Part shown: positions 1-8,336 of the stretch, piece by piece
How positions within the stretch are numbered: the stretch's first letter is position 1
Layout: each line of letters opens with the position of its first letter
IMG/VR virus record: IMGVR_UViG_3300013126_000048
Span: 1 to 50,214 of that record
Length of the DNA: 50,214 nucleotides
DNA from: a virus
Direction: 5' to 3' (one strand)
Position numbers and translations under genes: made by a program
Notes under the pieces: generated by a model
What the model was told of the DNA's origin: nothing
Database searches by the model: none
What the model saw: only the letters and a program-made list of their open reading frames with translations

Positions 1-198
1 GCCGACGCCGGCGCCGCCGCCCAGGGGTGTGGTACCGGAGCCACCGTTGAGGCTGTCGCGGCGCGGCGGGCCGGCGAGCACGAGGGTGTCGTCGGGATGC
101 GCGGCTTCGTACGCCGCGTTGTCCATGTGCCGCTCGACGTGGGCTTCCTGGAAAGTCCAGGAGTTGACGCCCTTGGTGATTCCGATCGGGTTTGCCAT
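1..198 (-). CDS. Virion structural protein, N-terminal part (runs off left edge)
   Basis: Minus-strand frame opening with ATG at 198 behind a good ribosome site (AGGAGCACC) and open to the window edge, giving 66 codons. The protein begins MANPIGITKGVNSWTF and soon becomes Gly/Thr-rich. It lies two small genes downstream of the tail sheath, where contractile-tailed phages usually carry the tail tube gene. That role is inferred from position only; the visible residues show no recognisable domain. Confidence 0.6.
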   Translation of the reverse strand, partial: MANPIGITKGVNSWTFQEAHVERHMDNAAYEAAHPDDTLVLAGPPRRDSLNGGSGTTPLGGGAGVG

Positions 199-207
199 CT
201 GGTGCTC

Positions 208-450
208 CTACGCCTTGAGAAGAGAGTGGATCGTTGGGGCGGCCAAAACGCCCAGTCCTGCGAGTTCCGTTCCGGCCATCACACGCTGCTTCGTCGGCGA
301 GTCGTGCTTCGGGTGTCCGAACAGGTGGTTCGCCGCAGGGACCGTCAACAGGCCCAAGCCAACCAGCTCCGCGACGTGGTGCGCCATCTCGGCGTCCACC
401 GCGAACTTCTGGAAGGCTTGGGCCGCGCCCTGGGCGTAGGGGGAGCGCAT
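208..450 (-). CDS. Small virion-region protein with Y-x2-G...KFA N-terminus
   Basis: An 80-residue protein whose ATG at 450 overlaps the stop of the upstream gene as TGATG. It begins MRSPYAQGAAQAFQKFAVD, the short pattern (aromatic, x2, G, x3, A, then K-F-A or F-G) that opens several other small proteins in this window. The rest contains two Ala/Leu-rich stretches that could be helical hairpins (AELVGLGLLTVPAANHLF and ELAGLGVLAAPTI). Function unknown; the setting between sheath and the next structural gene suggests a virion component. Confidence 0.65.
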   Translation of the reverse strand: MRSPYAQGAAQAFQKFAVDAEMAHHVAELVGLGLLTVPAANHLFGHPKHDSPTKQRVMAGTELAGLGVLAAPTIHSLLKA

Positions 451-776
451 CAGCCGACGACCTTGAGCACGTCGTCGATGGCGGCCTCGTCGACCTGGAG
501 GTACTCCGCGGCCTCCTTCTTCGTGAAGCCGGCTTCGTCGAGGGCGGTCAGCGTGCCCACCATGTGGGCGACGTCGAACGGCGTGATGCCGGCCGACGCG
601 AGCTTGATCTCCGCCTGCTCCCGGTAGTGCTGGATCTCACCGGTTCGCGGGTTCGCCTGGGCGCCCTTGACGAGGTCCGCCACCATGCGGGCGGAGAGGT
701 CGTTGTCAGGCACCGGCGAACCGGCGAGCTTCTGGATCGTGGCCTGCATCGTGCTGGTGAGCTTGGTCTGCGACAT
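450..776 (-). CDS. Small alpha-helical protein next to the tail sheath
   Basis: A 108-residue protein directly downstream of the sheath gene, 12 bases after its stop. It is largely helical by composition, has an early IQKLAGSP motif of the K-[TLVF]-A type, and ends with an acidic helix-turn-helix-like stretch (KKEAAEYLQVDEAAIDDVL). No family recognised. A tail-assembly or chaperone role is possible from position but unsupported by a motif. Confidence 0.65.
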   Translation of the reverse strand: MSQTKLTSTMQATIQKLAGSPVPDNDLSARMVADLVKGAQANPRTGEIQHYREQAEIKLASAGITPFDVAHMVGTLTALDEAGFTKKEAAEYLQVDEAAIDDVLKVVG

Positions 777-788
777 GGGTCAGGTCCC

Positions 789-3200
789 TCAGATGCTGAC
801 GATGTGGAGGCCGATCGTGTTGAGCGGCTTGGGGAAGTCGACTTCGATGTAGGTCTCGATGCGGTCCGCGGAGGCCGGCGATTCGGCGACCGAGGTGATG
901 CGCCCGTCGATGATCGGCGCACCGATGCGCACGCGACGACGGAGCTTCAGGTTCTCGATGCCGGCGTCGAGCGCCGCACGGATGAAGTCCATGGTCTCCT
1001 GGTTGATGTTCCAGATGCCGATGAAGTCGTCGAGAATGTCCGAGAAGAACAGCGACACGAAGTCGAAGTTCTTCACGAGCGAGATCTCGCCGAACTCGAG
1101 GGTCGACGGGTCGGTCGTCAGCTGGTGGATGATGTACGGCAGCGCCGACGGCGTGTCCTGCTGGAACACTAGCCAACCGCCGTTGGAGATCTGCGTCATC
1201 TGCTTGTCGTCGAAGTAGGTGTTCGCGTTGTAGAGCTTGGAGACTCCCGCGATGCCCATGTTCGTGATGCCCTGGTGCGACGGCAGCGAGGCGAGCATGC
1301 CACCGACGGCGCAAGCCAGGTAGAAGCCCGGCTGCGACGCGGCCGGCTGGTGCGTCGTCGGCTTGGCCGGATCACGCGGCAGCGAACCGTCCGTGAGGCC
1401 GGCGATGTCGATGAGGTCGGGCCAGCAGATGACCGCGCGACGGCTCTTGAGACTCTGTGCGACCGAGATGAGCTCAGTGACCTGGCCCGTCTTGTCGAGC
1501 GCGCGCATCACGCGGTACGTCAGCGTCGCCGTGGCCGGGATGAGCGTCACCGGCGCCGTGCGGCTCACGCCGTGCGGCAGCTCGTTGTCAGCCAGCGCCG
1601 TGTTCGAGCCGTTGTTCACGATGCGGACGCGCTGGTTCGACACGACGGTGGCGATGGTCAGCTTGACCGACGACGCGAAGGACGTCTGCGTCGGGTCGGT
1701 CGGCATCTCGAGGAAGTCGCCGGGGAGGACGCCGTCGTCGATGAACGTGCCGTTGGCATCGAACAGGTCGAGCCAGAGCGCATCCAGCGCAGCCGAGGCC
1801 ACCGCCGGAACGACGGTCAGCGGGATGATGGACGTGACACCGCGGTTGACCGTGATGCTGGTCGTCGCCGTGCCCGACTGCGCCGCGCCGGGGATGTCGT
1901 TCGACGGGGCGTTGCCTTGGTTGACGACCTCGACCGAGGACGCGCTGTTCACGTGCGTCACGGTGTACGTGCCATCCCGGTTGGTGGCCGCGTCGTCGGT
2001 GGCGATGATCAGTGTATCACCAGGGCGAACGCCCGCGGTGATGAAATCGATGAGCGTCGGGAACGTGAAAATGCGGATGGCCGTGGGCGCCGCGCCGTTC
2101 TGCTCGACGTCACCGTCGACGTTCGAGTCGATGATGATCTTGTCGTCCGGCAGCGCCGTAGGCGCACCCACGACCATGCGGAACTTCTGCGCCACGCCGT
2201 TCAGGACGGCGTAGTCCGGATCGGCGAGGTTCTCGAACTCCGCCTTCAGCATCGCCATGACGCTGACGTCCTGGATGAGCGGCACGACCGCGTAGATGTC
2301 CTTGCGGTTGGCGAGCGACGTCTTCATCGACGTGTAGCCCTGCAGGTCCTGCGAGAGCACACCGAAGCCCTGGATGGACGCCGAGCTGTTGGTCAGCGCG
2401 GTGAACATGCCCGTGGCCAGTGGGTTGCGCGCGTCGATGAGGCCGAGCTGCCCCACGATCTCGGTGACGCCGTTGAGCGTCTTCACGTCCGCCAGGTCTT
2501 GGCGGAGCGAGCGGTAGGCGACGTAGGGCTCGCCGAAGCTGACCGGCTTGGCCACACCACCGACGAGCAGCGTGACGCCGCCCGCGATGTTGATGATGTT
2601 GGTGGCAGGTGTGACGCTGACGAACGAGCTGTCGATCGCCGAATCGCCGAGCTCCCGCTCAACGCGGAAAGACACCGCCGAGGAGTTGATGAAAGGCGCG
2701 GTGACGTCGTCGGTGAAGGTCAACTGGAACTGTGCGACCGTGCGCACCTTGCGGACCAAGGTGTTGCCCGAGAGCGTCATGATGACCCAGTCGCCCGGCT
2801 GGACACCAGCGAGGAGCATGTCCACGGCGCCCGTGCCCAGGGTGGGCTGCGGGGTCGGCGTGACGACGACGACGCCTGCGCTCCCGTGCGCAAGCTCGAC
2901 GCGAGGGACACCGAAGTAGACCTTGACGCTGGCGGCGTCGACCTTGGCACCGAGCTTGTTGTTCGGGGCGTCTGGCGCAACCACGACACCGGCGCCAACC
3001 GGCGCAACCGAGGAGCCGGTGGACGGGGTGTTCTTCGTGCCGTAGTTGGTGGCGAGCTTGATGTCAGCGCGCTGATCCGGGAAGTCCTGGATCCAGTAGG
3101 CTGGGCCGGCGACCAGGCAGTTGAGCTCGGGCGTGGCCGCGCCGACGCTCAGCGAAGCGAACTCTTGGAAGACCAGAACTGCGGGGCGCTGAGCTGCCAT
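789..3200 (-). CDS. Contractile tail sheath protein
   Basis: 803 residues. The N-terminus (RPAVLVFQEF, then TPELNCLVAGPAYWI) matches the typical opening of phage sheath proteins. The C-terminal 250 residues carry the usual sheath core, with ICWPDLIDIAGL, an internal LPSHQGITNMGI segment and a final strand-rich IDGRITSVAE...ETYIEVDFPKPLNTI region. The middle is a long set of beta-rich insertions, which explains the length; many sheaths are 400-700 residues. The sheath polymerises around the tail tube and contracts during infection. Translation starts at ATG 3200 behind GCAGGAGTC. A motif resembling the window's putative promoter (CCTAACATTC) sits 30 bases upstream. Confidence 0.88.
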   Translation of the reverse strand: MAAQRPAVLVFQEFASLSVGAATPELNCLVAGPAYWIQDFPDQRADIKLATNYGTKNTPSTGSSVAPVGAGVVVAPDAPNNKLGAKVDAASVKVYFGVPRVELAHGSAGVVVVTPTPQPTLGTGAVDMLLAGVQPGDWVIMTLSGNTLVRKVRTVAQFQLTFTDDVTAPFINSSAVSFRVERELGDSAIDSSFVSVTPATNIINIAGGVTLLVGGVAKPVSFGEPYVAYRSLRQDLADVKTLNGVTEIVGQLGLIDARNPLATGMFTALTNSSASIQGFGVLSQDLQGYTSMKTSLANRKDIYAVVPLIQDVSVMAMLKAEFENLADPDYAVLNGVAQKFRMVVGAPTALPDDKIIIDSNVDGDVEQNGAAPTAIRIFTFPTLIDFITAGVRPGDTLIIATDDAATNRDGTYTVTHVNSASSVEVVNQGNAPSNDIPGAAQSGTATTSITVNRGVTSIIPLTVVPAVASAALDALWLDLFDANGTFIDDGVLPGDFLEMPTDPTQTSFASSVKLTIATVVSNQRVRIVNNGSNTALADNELPHGVSRTAPVTLIPATATLTYRVMRALDKTGQVTELISVAQSLKSRRAVICWPDLIDIAGLTDGSLPRDPAKPTTHQPAASQPGFYLACAVGGMLASLPSHQGITNMGIAGVSKLYNANTYFDDKQMTQISNGGWLVFQQDTPSALPYIIHQLTTDPSTLEFGEISLVKNFDFVSLFFSDILDDFIGIWNINQETMDFIRAALDAGIENLKLRRRVRIGAPIIDGRITSVAESPASADRIETYIEVDFPKPLNTIGLHIVSI

Positions 3201-3230
3201 GGGGGGACTCCTGCTTCGGAAATGACTAGC

Positions 3231-3240
3231 GAATGTTAGG
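3231..3240 (-). promoter_or_regulatory. Weak copy of recurrent AT-rich motif before the sheath gene
   Basis: The minus strand reads CCTAACATTC, ending 30 bases before the sheath start codon. It keeps CCTA and TT of the better copies (CCTATACTT) but differs in the middle. A small hairpin (GGCGG-tcc-CCGCC, about 3239-3251) overlaps it. A promoter role is inferred only from placement. Confidence 0.3.
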
Positions 3241-3265
3241 CGGGGACCGCCACTTCAACAAACGC

Positions 3266-3961
3266 CTACGGGATGAACTGTTTGAGCAAGAAAGTGTCGG
3301 GGTCGGTTTCGCCGGACCGGCGGTACTTCAGCACAATGCTGTTCAGGATGGGTGAAATGGGGAGCGTCGACCAGCGCAACCCAAGGGTGATCGTGAACGT
3401 GATGCGCGTCGTCCAGACTCGTTTGTCCACATCCGACGGCGTCGTACGGCTGAGAACCGGGTTCTCCATGTCCTGCATGCCGAATGTGTGCATGATCTGT
3501 TCGCGGCCGGCGAGGAGGTAGAACCAGACGATGTCGGCGAGGATGGCTGACTCGCCGTTGCGGTCGCTGACGACGGAGATGTCGATGGGAATCGTGGCCA
3601 GGCTGTAGAACCCGCGCAGGCCCGTGTGGAGCTGCTGCCCAGCGAAGTTGCCGATGGCAACCTTCGACGCAATGGTGTCCTGCTTGTCAATGAGAATGGC
3701 CGGGCGGTAGTTCCGCGCCTCGCTGTTCTCGGAGAACGACGGCTCAATGAGTAGCTTTCGCGGCTCCTCGGGCGTGTTCTCCTCGTCTTCGCCGGGAGTG
3801 TAGTTCTCTCGCCAAACCCAGGCCAGCTCGTTGGACGGCCGGAAACGCTCCCGCACGATCTCCGTCAGCAGCGCCACCACCGCCAACGAAGAGCCGGGCA
3901 TGACCTCGGCCTGTTGGCCGGGCATGCGCGGGAAGTACTTCGGCTCACCTTCAAGCGTCAT
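3266..3961 (-). CDS. Virion structural protein, neck/terminator-like position
   Basis: A 231-residue protein between the sheath and the zinc-knuckle protein. It has an early hydrophobic helix (SSLAVVALLTEIV), a beta-rich middle (AILIDKQD...LRGFYSLATIPIDISVV) and a late segment VWTTRITFTITLGLRW. Order in the cluster (upstream of the sheath) fits a neck, tail-completion or tail-terminator protein, but no diagnostic motif was recognised. Starts at ATG 3961. Confidence 0.65.
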   Translation of the reverse strand: MTLEGEPKYFPRMPGQQAEVMPGSSLAVVALLTEIVRERFRPSNELAWVWRENYTPGEDEENTPEEPRKLLIEPSFSENSEARNYRPAILIDKQDTIASKVAIGNFAGQQLHTGLRGFYSLATIPIDISVVSDRNGESAILADIVWFYLLAGREQIMHTFGMQDMENPVLSRTTPSDVDKRVWTTRITFTITLGLRWSTLPISPILNSIVLKYRRSGETDPDTFLLKQFIP

Positions 3962-3970
3962 GCAGACACC

Positions 3971-4801
3971 TTAGAACAGCGGGGGTGTGCGCGCCGGATC
4001 CACCACCAGGCGGAACTCGACCGAGCTGCGCGCAATCTCGCTCACGATGAGCTTCTGATGCACGGCCACTGTTTTGAGCTCGGTGGGCAAGACCTTCTTG
4101 ACGATGAAGCGGCGGTCGTCGATCAGAAAGACCAGGATGTCGTCTTCTTCGGCCCGCGGAGCGTCGAGCATCCAGACTTGCAAGACGTTGATGTCAGCCT
4201 TTCCTTCGGGCGTCATGGCCGTCTCGACGGCGGTCGGCGTCCGGCGGGCCAGCGTAATCACCGGGTCGTGGTAGCCCGGCGTGAACCCGGTGCCGAAGCA
4301 CGTCGTGCACGACGCGCGCACGACCTCCTTGGTGTACTTGTCGTAGCACTTGGTGCAGCGCGGCCCCCAGTGCATGCGCTTGCACAACGCGACCGGCGTG
4401 CCGTTGAGACGCTTGAGCCCGATGGACAGATCCCGGAGCATCTTGCGCTTGAGCAGACGTTGACGCCCGTCGAGCGACGGCTCCGTCAGCGAGATCGCTT
4501 CGACTTTACCGCCACCACCAGATGGCGGTGTCGCCACGACTCGATAGAACACGCCGCGCGACAAAGACAGCGCGTTGCGGTCCCCCTCCACAGCTGTGTC
4601 GTCTGAGGGGAAGCGATCGATGTAGTTGTAGATGTTGACGGCGCCGCCGACCAAGAGCTCCCACGGACCCGTGGGTCCGCCGCCGCGGTAAACGTCAAAG
4701 AGGTACGTCCCCGACTCAGACGGGGTCGTCAGATCCCATTGTAGAAACACTCCCCGTGGATGGAGAGGAAGTGTTCTGGTGATCTTGATTCCTAGTGCCA
4801 T
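3971..4801 (-). CDS. Structural protein with FnIII-like start and CxxC zinc knuckles
   Basis: 276 residues. The first 100 resemble a fibronectin-III/Ig-like sandwich (QWDLTTPSESGTYLFDVYR, then GVFYRVVA). Around residues 140-180 is a cysteine cluster (C-x7-RCTKC, then SCTTCFGTG). The CxxC pairs, one followed by F-G-T-G, resemble DnaJ-type zinc knuckles and probably bind zinc. The C-terminal third is beta-rich (DDILVFLIDDRRFIVKKV). It lies among connector/neck-type genes, so it is likely a virion protein, possibly at the head-tail junction. Function is inferred from position. Confidence 0.65.
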   Translation of the reverse strand: MALGIKITRTLPLHPRGVFLQWDLTTPSESGTYLFDVYRGGGPTGPWELLVGGAVNIYNYIDRFPSDDTAVEGDRNALSLSRGVFYRVVATPPSGGGGKVEAISLTEPSLDGRQRLLKRKMLRDLSIGLKRLNGTPVALCKRMHWGPRCTKCYDKYTKEVVRASCTTCFGTGFTPGYHDPVITLARRTPTAVETAMTPEGKADINVLQVWMLDAPRAEEDDILVFLIDDRRFIVKKVLPTELKTVAVHQKLIVSEIARSSVEFRLVVDPARTPPLF

Positions 4802-5457
4802 CAGCCTCTCGGTGCTCCGAACTCAGCTTGACCCATTTCGTTCAGCACGTCCGTGTTCTTGGGGATGCTCAGTGCGCTCCATGCGCTGTTGATGTCATTC
4901 AACGGTCGCTGTGGATCGCTGAAATTGGTCCCCATCATCCGGCGACCGTTGTCAGGTGCGGGCACCTTGTCCGGTTTGGACGCGGGATCTGGCGTCAGGC
5001 CCATGTTGAACTCACCCGCCTTGACACCGCTGGGTTGCGTACCGCCACCACCGGTCACAGGACTGGCGATCCCGGGGAGCTCTGTGCCCATGGTACGGAT
5101 GCTGTGACGCTGACCCGCGGATCCCAACTGGAACACGGAACCAGCGCCCGCACCGGCGGCTTGTTGGCTGAGCGATTGCGGCGTGATGGCGCTCTGCGGC
5201 GGCAGACCCTTGCCGAACGCTCCCGGCGCCAGCGATGGGATCGTGGATGCGGCCGTTGAAGACGTCATGGTCGGCGACTTACCGCCGCCCCCACCACTGG
5301 GCGTGGCTGCGGCGCCCACCGTCGGCGACTTGGTCATGGTCGTCGAAGGGGTGGGTGCGTGAGACTTGGGAGCCCCGGGAGCGACGAGCTTGCCGACACC
5401 GTGAGAGCCTTCGGCGAGCTTCACACCCTCTTCGTACGCACGCTGTAGGATGTTCAC
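4801..5457 (-). CDS. Low-complexity virion protein with Y-x2-G...KLA N-terminus
   Basis: 218 residues opening with MNILQRAYEEGVKLAEGS, again the short N-terminal pattern shared by small proteins of this region. Residues 25-150 are a disordered Ser/Thr/Gly/Pro/Ala-rich linker; the last 60 residues are more ordered (PQRPLNDINSAWSAL). Its start overlaps the stop of the upstream gene. Function unknown; probably a minor virion or assembly protein. Confidence 0.6.
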   Translation of the reverse strand: MNILQRAYEEGVKLAEGSHGVGKLVAPGAPKSHAPTPSTTMTKSPTVGAAATPSGGGGGKSPTMTSSTAASTIPSLAPGAFGKGLPPQSAITPQSLSQQAAGAGAGSVFQLGSAGQRHSIRTMGTELPGIASPVTGGGGTQPSGVKAGEFNMGLTPDPASKPDKVPAPDNGRRMMGTNFSDPQRPLNDINSAWSALSIPKNTDVLNEMGQAEFGAPRG

Positions 5458-5759
5458 AGGTCGCCTCCGCTTTGATCTGTCTGGTAACTGAAGTGACGCA
5501 GCGGCTCGACGCCGGTAGCCGCAGCGGGAGGGCCTGGCTGCAACACGTTGTTCACGGCCGAAACAAAGTTGTCCGCGGCTTGTCCGTCTTCGCCCAGGTT
5601 GGCGTTGGTCTGGAAGGCTTGGTCGATCATGGTGCCGCGCCCTTCCGGACTCGTGGTCGGCTGCTGGTACTCCATGGTGTACGGACTCGAGCGCGTGTCG
5701 TCCAAACCAAACTTCATGAGTGCCGCCGTCACTCCTGTGCGGTAGGCGTGTTTGGTCAT
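5454..5759 (-). CDS. Small protein with Y-x2-G...KFG N-terminus
   Basis: 101 residues, beginning MTKHAYRTGVTAALMKFGLD, the clearest copy of the Y-x2-G-x3-A-h-x-K-h-G opening. The rest is polar and probably disordered. ATG 5759 overlaps the stop of the HNH gene (ATGA), and its own stop overlaps the next start. It may normally follow the gene at 6376-6870 directly, with the HNH gene inserted between them. Confidence 0.6.
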   Translation of the reverse strand: MTKHAYRTGVTAALMKFGLDDTRSSPYTMEYQQPTTSPEGRGTMIDQAFQTNANLGEDGQAADNFVSAVNNVLQPGPPAAATGVEPLRHFSYQTDQSGGDL

Positions 5760-6373
5760 GTTACTCTCAAACTAGCACGACGCACTGGAAGCCATCTGCG
5801 CCAGTCTTTGGCACCTTTTGACGTATTGCAAGACTTGCAGATCGGGCGCAAGTTAGCGGGCCAATGAGTACCTCCGCGCGTAACGGGTATTACGTGATCG
5901 ATCTCTTCAAAAGCGGTGTAACAAACCCAACAACGTCCGCCCCAGTAATCGATGCGTGCGGCTAGCTGCGTAGGTGTGACACAGCCGACTGCATCGCGAC
6001 GATGTTGTCGGTCTTTCATCCATCGAATACGTGCACGCTCCGGGTTCTTTTGAAACCAGGCCCGCATCCATGCACGCCGTTTCTCCGGATCAGCCCAGTA
6101 AATTTCTCGTTGCCGTGCGTTGTAATCATCGCGTTTGCGATCACGGAGTAGCCGCGCCGCAGTGCGTACCTTTTCCGGGTCAGCAGCGAAAAGGCGTTGT
6201 TTGTGCGCTCGCTTAGTTTCGGCCACGGCTTTGCGATTGCGCGCTGTGTACGCCGAACACCGATCGGCCCAACACGGCTTACAGTGGCGCTGCCTTCCGT
6301 CTGAATAGCTGTTGTTCGTACCGAATTCGGTACGTGCTTTTAACTCACCACAAGTGCGACATGCGGACAACAT
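5756..6373 (-). CDS. HNH endonuclease, free-standing homing type
   Basis: 205 residues. The N-terminus has a CxxC zinc-finger pair (CRTCGELK...RHCKPCWADR), the middle is a basic helical DNA-binding region rich in Arg (ADPEKVRTAARLLRDRKR), and the C-terminal third is a complete HNH module: CWVC, EIDHVIPVTRGG, NLRPICKSCN. Such enzymes nick or cut DNA and often spread as selfish genes. Base composition looks more AT-rich than the flanking genes, and the gene sits precisely between two small structural genes, both suggesting later insertion. There is no sign that either neighbour is split. Confidence 0.88.
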   Translation of the reverse strand: MLSACRTCGELKARTEFGTNNSYSDGRQRHCKPCWADRCSAYTARNRKAVAETKRAHKQRLFAADPEKVRTAARLLRDRKRDDYNARQREIYWADPEKRRAWMRAWFQKNPERARIRWMKDRQHRRDAVGCVTPTQLAARIDYWGGRCWVCYTAFEEIDHVIPVTRGGTHWPANLRPICKSCNTSKGAKDWRRWLPVRRASLRVT

Positions 6374-6375
6374 GA

Positions 6376-6870
6376 TCAGCTCGAATGGTGGAAACGAGAA
6401 ACTGCGCGGTAGCCTGACCCCAAACTACCATACGCCGACTCAAGATTTCGGGAGATCTTCCAACTCTTAGCCTTGTCTTCGAACTCAGCCTTCAACACGG
6501 CAGCCAGCGCCAAATAGAGTGCTTGTTTGTCATCAAGACCAATGGGTTGCACATCACCGTCTTGATAGGTCAACTGATTACGCTGCTGCCGGAACGCCTC
6601 GCTCATGCAGAGGAACTCGGAGACGCCGATAAGCAGCAGCCAGATGTTGATGTTCTCCTGCGCATCGTTTGACGGCGGCGTCATCACATTGAAGCGCGCC
6701 ACCGTGAACTTCATGGCTCGGTTGATGTCGTTGTCGGAGAACTCGGGGAGATCGAAGAGGACGTTCTCAACGCCCGTGCCAGGCACCTGTCCAGCCACAT
6801 CACGAAGGAACATACGGATGTCCTCGTTCGTGATGGCCGGCGTGACGGTGGCTGTTGCTGTGACGGGCAT
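6376..6870 (-). CDS. Putative head-tail connector/structural protein
   Basis: 164 residues, mainly helical. It contains ITNEDIRMFLRDVAGQ, then VLFDLPEFSDNDINRAMKF, NIWLLLIGVSEFLCMSEA and a late charged helix. An all-helical protein of this size near sheath and neck genes resembles head-completion or connector adaptors, but this is a guess from size and position. Starts at ATG 6870 behind a strong site (CGAGGAGTCCCG), with a good copy of the putative promoter motif 30 bases further upstream. Confidence 0.62.
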   Translation of the reverse strand: MPVTATATVTPAITNEDIRMFLRDVAGQVPGTGVENVLFDLPEFSDNDINRAMKFTVARFNVMTPPSNDAQENINIWLLLIGVSEFLCMSEAFRQQRNQLTYQDGDVQPIGLDDKQALYLALAAVLKAEFEDKAKSWKISRNLESAYGSLGSGYRAVSRFHHSS

Positions 6871-6900
6871 CGGGACTCCTCGACAAAGGGTGTGGACGGA

Positions 6901-6910
6901 GAAGTATAGG
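6901..6910 (-). promoter_or_regulatory. Candidate phage promoter motif CCTATACTTC
   Basis: The minus strand reads CCTATACTTC, 30 bases before the start at 6870. It is one of the best copies of a motif found in most minus-strand gaps. In a GC-rich genome a TATACTT core in an intergenic gap is unusual. No conserved -35 element is seen upstream when copies are compared. Confidence 0.5.
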
Positions 6911-6912
6911 CG

Positions 6913-7464
6913 CTAGACGAGGATCTCGCGGGCGTCCGGGCCATAGAGGCCCTCCTTGGCGAAGGAAATAACGTAAGAAAATCCGGTGGTGAGGAAGACG
7001 GGACTCACCCAGTTCCCCTGAGCGTCCGTCTGCGTCACTGCAAGAGCCACTGACGTCAGACCTTGATCGAAGTCAGACTTCTTGAACACACGCACCAACG
7101 CGCCTTCGATGGGAAGGCCCCCGATGGTTTGGTAGCGCAACGCGTTGGGCGTTCCGTAGTTGTGGTCCACTTTCACCGTGTTCGGGATCGCGGGCCCTGT
7201 TGCCGACGCCTGAAACGGCACAGACGGCTGGCTCTTGTTGAGCGCCAGATCATACGCGAACAACCGGTAGTACTTCGTCGTGTCGCCAGACGGATCCGTG
7301 TAGAAAAACTTCCCTGCGAGCGTGTCGTAGTTCGGCCCGAGCAGGTTGTGCGGGATGTTGACGAGCAACGTCCAGACGGGCGCGATGAGGTTATCCGCAC
7401 GCTCGAGGTCGTAGCTCGCAATGTCTGGTTCTGCGCTGGGGGCCCAGCTGGCTTTCACGCTCAT
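6913..7464 (-). CDS. Fibronectin-III-like virion protein
   Basis: 183 residues. Residues 1-95 fit a fibronectin type III domain: SWAPSAEPDIASYDLERAD, a central hydrophobic strand, and KYYRLFAYDLALNKS (the Y-x-h-x-A-x-D/N pattern near the last strands). The second half is a further beta-rich domain with GLPIEGALVRVFK and QTDAQGNWVSPVFL, resembling a carboxypeptidase-regulatory/Ig-like fold. Such domains decorate phage tails and heads and can bind surface glycans. It ends in TAG immediately before a candidate promoter. Confidence 0.65.
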   Translation of the reverse strand: MSVKASWAPSAEPDIASYDLERADNLIAPVWTLLVNIPHNLLGPNYDTLAGKFFYTDPSGDTTKYYRLFAYDLALNKSQPSVPFQASATGPAIPNTVKVDHNYGTPNALRYQTIGGLPIEGALVRVFKKSDFDQGLTSVALAVTQTDAQGNWVSPVFLTTGFSYVISFAKEGLYGPDAREILV

Positions 7465-7466
7465 GG

Positions 7467-7784
7467 CTACACGTCCTCAGCAGAACCGCTCGGCGGAGCC
7501 GGCGGGTAGTTGGTTGGAGGGCTCTCCACAGCACCGCCAGATGGTGGTGCGGGAGCCGGATTCACGGGACCTGCGGTACCCACAGGTGGCAACGGCGGTG
7601 GGTTGAACAGCACCGCCACGGCAGCGCCGATCGGGGGGCCCGGCGCAGGGTTTGGCAGCGACGCTTCACCTGTGGGGGCCACAGGCGGCGGATCCAGAAC
7701 TGCGCCACCATCCGGCGGAACCGGCGGAAAATTGATGTCGGGGCACTCGGTCAAGTAGCCCACAGTGGCGAGCGCCAGTGTCAT
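7467..7784 (-). CDS. Proline-rich repeat protein
   Basis: 105 residues made almost wholly of about six imperfect units of 12-18 residues with pattern P-[PA]-x2-P-P-x-G-x-A-x3-N, for example PPPLPPVGTAGPVN and PAPAPPSGGAVESP. The first 15 residues are ordinary. Such sequence should form extended polyproline rods rather than a globular fold. The gene fits tightly between its neighbours with an ATGA overlap upstream, which supports its being real. Likely a flexible or fibrous virion element; function unknown. Confidence 0.6.
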   Translation of the reverse strand: MTLALATVGYLTECPDINFPPVPPDGGAVLDPPPVAPTGEASLPNPAPGPPIGAAVAVLFNPPPLPPVGTAGPVNPAPAPPSGGAVESPPTNYPPAPPSGSAEDV

Positions 7785-8302
7785 GGCACCCTCGCGATCT
7801 GGAACGTCTTGGAGAGGTTCATGCCGTCATACGCGGCAGCGATCTGCCATGTGAACAGGAGACCCGTCGTTCCGCCAAGAGGACTGGTGGCAGCGGCTGC
7901 TGCCAGGTTCGCGGCAGAGTTGTACATGCGAAGTCGTGCGCTCGTGAGGCGCCCACCCACGTGGATCTCTTGATCCAGGAGTGCGTTCTCATGGTGAAGG
8001 CCGAGAAGCCGGATGATGTTCGTCTTGTCAGACGAAACCTCCAGCACCTCGGCGTCGCGGTCGTAGTCCGCGGGGATCGTGAGACCGGCGTCTTCGAAGA
8101 GCTCGTAGACTGCGCTGTAGTAGCCCTCGAGTGTGGACGTCCAGGTTACTGAGTAAAGACCCCCTGTTTGATGCAGGGGGTAGAGCGTAGTGATGATGCT
8201 TCCGAGGGTGTCGATGACCCGAACGCGAGCGTACAGATCTGTTCGGCCGTCAGGCACGAAGATCTGTAGCGGCACCGGTTCATTTAGGGTCGCCCTCAAC
8301 AT
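7781..8302 (-). CDS. Beta-rich virion structural protein
   Basis: 173 residues. The first 95 look like a beta-sandwich (PLQIFVPDGRTDLYARVRV, then GLYSVTWTSTLEGYYSAVYEL), the kind of macroglobulin/Ig-like module seen in phage structural proteins. The remainder (GGRLTSARLRMYNSAANLA...AYDGMNLSKTFQI) is mixed. No enzyme motif. Position within the tail/fibre gene run suggests a baseplate or adhesin accessory. Confidence 0.6.
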   Translation of the reverse strand: MLRATLNEPVPLQIFVPDGRTDLYARVRVIDTLGSIITTLYPLHQTGGLYSVTWTSTLEGYYSAVYELFEDAGLTIPADYDRDAEVLEVSSDKTNIIRLLGLHHENALLDQEIHVGGRLTSARLRMYNSAANLAAAAATSPLGGTTGLLFTWQIAAAYDGMNLSKTFQIARVP

Positions 8303-8336
8303 GATGATTCATCGCCTGTTCCTGCCTCGAACACAA

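Noticed and set aside
1275-3239. 654-codon plus-strand open frame opposite the sheath
   Set aside because: Arg/Asp/Val-rich nonsense composition, antisense to a recognised tail sheath protein.
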